The position numbers and the translations under genes were made by a program. Of a stretch of 64,000 nucleotides of DNA, positions 62,095-64,000 are shown piece after piece. The stretch covers positions 62,001 to 126,000 of the forward strand of contig SKKN01000038.1 of the NCBI GenBank assembly GCA_007121455.1, given 5' to 3'. The notes beneath the pieces are model-generated. The model had not been told where the DNA came from and ran no database searches. It worked only from the letters and a program-made list of their open reading frames with translations. Source of the stretch: Gemmatimonadota bacterium. GTDB lineage: Bacteria; Gemmatimonadota; Gemmatimonadetes; Longimicrobiales; Gaopeijiaceae. Position 1 is the stretch's first letter; each line of letters begins with the position of its first letter.

Positions 62095-63224
62095 GTGACT
62101 GGGAGTCGGCGCCCCTCCCCGAAGCACTCCTTCGCTCGGACGGCATCGAGACCCCGGTGGCGGTGGTCGATGTGGCGCAGGTCCGCCGAAACGCGGAAAA
62201 GGTGGCGGGCTACGCGGCAGAGCACGGACTCCGCTGGCGGCCGCACGTCAAGACCCACAAGAGTCGGCGGGTCGCCCGTATCCAGATGCAAGCCGGCGCG
62301 GTCGGCCTCACTGTCGCCACCGCACGCGAGGCAGAGGTGATGTCGGAGGTCTCGAACGACCTGCTCCTCGCGTATCCCCCGGTCTGTTCACGAACGCTCG
62401 ATCGTCTGACGGCGCTGCCCTCGGAGGTCCGCCTTACTGTGGCGCTCGACTCTCCGGAGGTGCTCGTGCCCCTGTCCGAGGCCTTCCACCGGGCCGGGCG
62501 AACAGTGTGGGTTCTCGTGGAGGTGGACCTTGGAATGGGGCGCGTTGGTGTGTCGGAACCCAGGGACGCCGTCGAGCTCGCTCGACTCGCAGAGAACCGT
62601 CGAGGAGCAAGCTTCGAGGGGGTGCTCTTCTATCCTGGCCACATTCGGGCGCCCCTCGCAGAGCAGACAAGTGCCCTTGACGAGGTCGAAGGGCGCCTCC
62701 TCGCCTTCGTCGGGGCGCTCGACGCGAATGGCCTCACCCCTCACACCGTAAGCGGAGGCTCCACGCCTACGCTCTGGCGTTCTCACGAGATGAGCCGCCT
62801 GACGGAGATCCGTCCGGGCACCTGTATTTTCCATGACCGGGACACCGTATCTCTCGGTGTCGCCGAGAGCCAAGAATGCGCCTACTCGATCCTGAGCTCC
62901 GTCGTGAGCTCCCCCGGTGCGGGCCGATTCGTGCTCGATGCCGGATCGAAAGCGCTTTCGAAGGAGGTCCTGCGGTCCGAGGGAGACGGGTACGGACTCA
63001 TCGTCGAGAGCCCAGGGACCCTCACCTCTCTCTCCGAGGAGCACGGAGTCGTACAGCTCTCACCTGGAGCCGCTCCGCCGGAAGTGGGTGCGCGAATGCG
63101 GGTGATACCGAATCACGTCTGCGTATCGATGAATCTGCAGGAGGGCTTCGTGGCGGTGGAAGGTGACGATTGGGAGTTCTGGCCGGTGGATGCTCGCGGC
63201 CGGAGACCCGCGGTGAGCGGCTGA
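62091..63224 (+). CDS. D-threonine aldolase / D-serine dehydratase-like PLP enzyme
   Basis: Alanine-racemase-fold (fold type III) enzyme of 377 residues from GTG 62091. The PLP lysine lies in RWRPHVKTHKSRRVA about residue 57. Other motifs: VEVDLGMGRVGV, VLFYPGHIR, TVSGGSTPTLW, EIRPGTCIFHDRD, FVLDAGSKALSKE and the metal site IPNHVCVSMNL (His-x-Cys). These match the D-threonine aldolase/eukaryote-type D-serine dehydratase group, which also needs a divalent metal. RidA follows 47 bases downstream, which fits a dehydratase that releases reactive enamine. Confidence 0.88.
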   Translation: MSDWESAPLPEALLRSDGIETPVAVVDVAQVRRNAEKVAGYAAEHGLRWRPHVKTHKSRRVARIQMQAGAVGLTVATAREAEVMSEVSNDLLLAYPPVCSRTLDRLTALPSEVRLTVALDSPEVLVPLSEAFHRAGRTVWVLVEVDLGMGRVGVSEPRDAVELARLAENRRGASFEGVLFYPGHIRAPLAEQTSALDEVEGRLLAFVGALDANGLTPHTVSGGSTPTLWRSHEMSRLTEIRPGTCIFHDRDTVSLGVAESQECAYSILSSVVSSPGAGRFVLDAGSKALSKEVLRSEGDGYGLIVESPGTLTSLSEEHGVVQLSPGAAPPEVGARMRVIPNHVCVSMNLQEGFVAVEGDDWEFWPVDARGRRPAVSG

Positions 63225-63271
63225 TCTCGAAGCGACTCTTCACACTTATGGAACCAAACTGGAGGAAGATG

Positions 63272-63664
63272 ATGGGGGAACTTCGTACGGTACACACGGC
63301 GGACGCTCCTGAAGCGATCGGCCCCTACAGTCAGGCGATCGTCACGGAGGGATGGATCTTCGTCTCCGGACAGATCCCGATCGATCCTGCGACCGGAGAG
63401 CTGGTCGCGGGCGACATCGGCGTACAGGCGAATCGAGTGCTCGAGAACGTCCGGGCGGTCGTCGAAACGGCCGGCGGAGCGATGGAAAGCGTCGTGAAGA
63501 CGACCGTCTACCTCGACGACATGGACAACTTCGGTCGGGTGAACGAAATCTACGCCCGCCATTTCGGCGAGGCACGCCCCGCTCGAGCGACGATCGAGGC
63601 CGGTGGGTTGCCCAGGGGCGTCGCCGTCGAGATCGACGTCATCGCCAGGGTCATCGAGGGTTGA
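63272..63664 (+). CDS. ridA: RidA-family enamine/imine deaminase
   Basis: Protein of 130 residues from ATG 63272, with GGAGGA 5 bases upstream; ATG 63269 is possible. YjgF/RidA motifs: TADAPEAIGPYSQAIVTEGW, IFVSGQIPIDPATGELV, VETAGGAMESVVKTTVYLDDM and the Arg-containing active site ARATIEAGGLPRGVAVEID. It hydrolyses 2-aminoacrylate and related enamines made by PLP enzymes. Its place after a D-threonine aldolase/D-serine dehydratase-like gene suggests direct clean-up of that enzyme's intermediate. Confidence 0.95.
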   Translation: MGELRTVHTADAPEAIGPYSQAIVTEGWIFVSGQIPIDPATGELVAGDIGVQANRVLENVRAVVETAGGAMESVVKTTVYLDDMDNFGRVNEIYARHFGEARPARATIEAGGLPRGVAVEIDVIARVIEG

Positions 63665-63699
63665 GGTCAGCGCCCGTCCGGTTGCGGGCAGAGGGGCCT

Positions 63700-64000
63700 T
63701 CAGGGAGCCCGCTGAGGGAGGAAGGGGACCGAGTCACCGGGAGCAAAGACCCACCCTTCGAAGCGCTGGTACCGCTGAACGAACGTCCCGTCGGGCTGCT
63801 TGCGCCAGGTGATACCTTCGGAGGGCACCAGGAATGAGCTTTCCTCGTTTCCGAGCTCGGGTCGCGCGAAGTAGACCCGCCCTCCGGACTGCTCCGACGG
63901 CTCCGAGGTATCGAAGAGCCATTCCACTTCGCTGACCGTCGAGTCTGGAGCAATCCGGATCTGACCACGGATCCGAGGTCCCGTCCGGTCCTCCGGGCAG
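63700..64000 (-). CDS. Hypothetical protein, N-terminus cut by window edge
   Basis: The frame is open to the right edge and gives the last 100 residues of a larger protein: GPRIRGQIRIAPDSTVSEVEW, DTSEPSEQSGGRVYFARPE, SSFLVPSEGITWRKQPDGTF and FEGWVFAPGDSVPFLPQ. The pattern is beta-rich and could be the end of an exported sandwich domain. I do not recognise the family. It converges with ridA, from which it is separated by 35 bases. Confidence 0.65.
   Translation of the reverse strand, partial: CPEDRTGPRIRGQIRIAPDSTVSEVEWLFDTSEPSEQSGGRVYFARPELGNEESSFLVPSEGITWRKQPDGTFVQRYQRFEGWVFAPGDSVPFLPQRAP

Overview
This is a compact, GC-rich bacterial window with about 55 genes and very short spacers. Many neighbouring genes overlap by 1-7 bases (ATGA, GTGA or TGATG junctions). 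The cell envelope is clearly diderm: there is a Wza-type export lipoprotein, a PagL-like outer-membrane deacylase, Mla lipid-transport genes, a protease/propeller/outer-membrane-barrel protein and many signal-peptide lipoproteins. The mix of exported amidohydrolases, propeller lipoproteins and GWxTD-like proteins, with high GC, suggests a member of Gemmatimonadota or a related soil/marine lineage. That placement is inference; no rRNA or marker tree is available here.

Layout. Positions 1-11384 (all minus) form a Wzx/Wzy-type exopolysaccharide operon read right to left: export lipoprotein, chain-length BY-kinase, degenerate GGDEF protein, sugar-phosphate transferase, family-2 glycosyltransferase, a nucleotidyltransferase-like/P-loop kinase, O-antigen ligase/polymerase, a methyltransferase-like/APH kinase fusion and a polysaccharide deacetylase cut by the window edge. 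A FemAB/CelD-like acyltransferase diverges from it. At 12817-15072 an IS30-family element abuts the 5' end of a methyltransferase gene that has lost its start. Positions 15399-32229 are a mosaic: a BNR-repeat protein paired with a MoaD/ThiS protein, a lone CheR, secreted propeller/TPR/peptidase proteins, DUF3179, ArsM and AhpD-like proteins, a frameshifted lipoprotein, DsrE, a PQQ sugar dehydrogenase, a YjiH transporter and an M19 dipeptidase. Positions 32435-36855 carry a Tat amidase, then a SahR-like ArsR/methyltransferase regulator overlapping ahcY, closed by an intrinsic terminator.

Positions 37011-46193 hold an exported cyanophycinase-like peptidase, PAC2 and an rRNA m5C methyltransferase, thrC/thrB, and glnA behind a strong promoter and a structured leader. 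At 46309-46929 a deletion joins the 5' end of galT to the 3' end of a TreT-like glycosyltransferase; mscS and otsA follow, so this looks like a partly decayed osmoprotection/trehalose locus. Positions 49630-56713 carry an NAD(P)H-type FAD reductase, a CNNM/CBS membrane protein, OsmC, a YncE-like propeller with a His-rich loop and the mlaEFD trio. Positions 56783-64000 carry a 1046-residue protease/propeller/barrel protein, a CDCC-motif lipoprotein followed by a TlpA thioredoxin, a D-threonine-aldolase-like PLP enzyme, RidA and one more gene cut by the right edge.

Best candidates for something new: the BNR-repeat/ubiquitin-like pair, the glnA leader, the protease-propeller-barrel fusion, the CDCC lipoprotein with TlpA, and the two uncharacterised kinases in the polysaccharide operon. 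No CRISPR array, tRNA or rRNA was seen.
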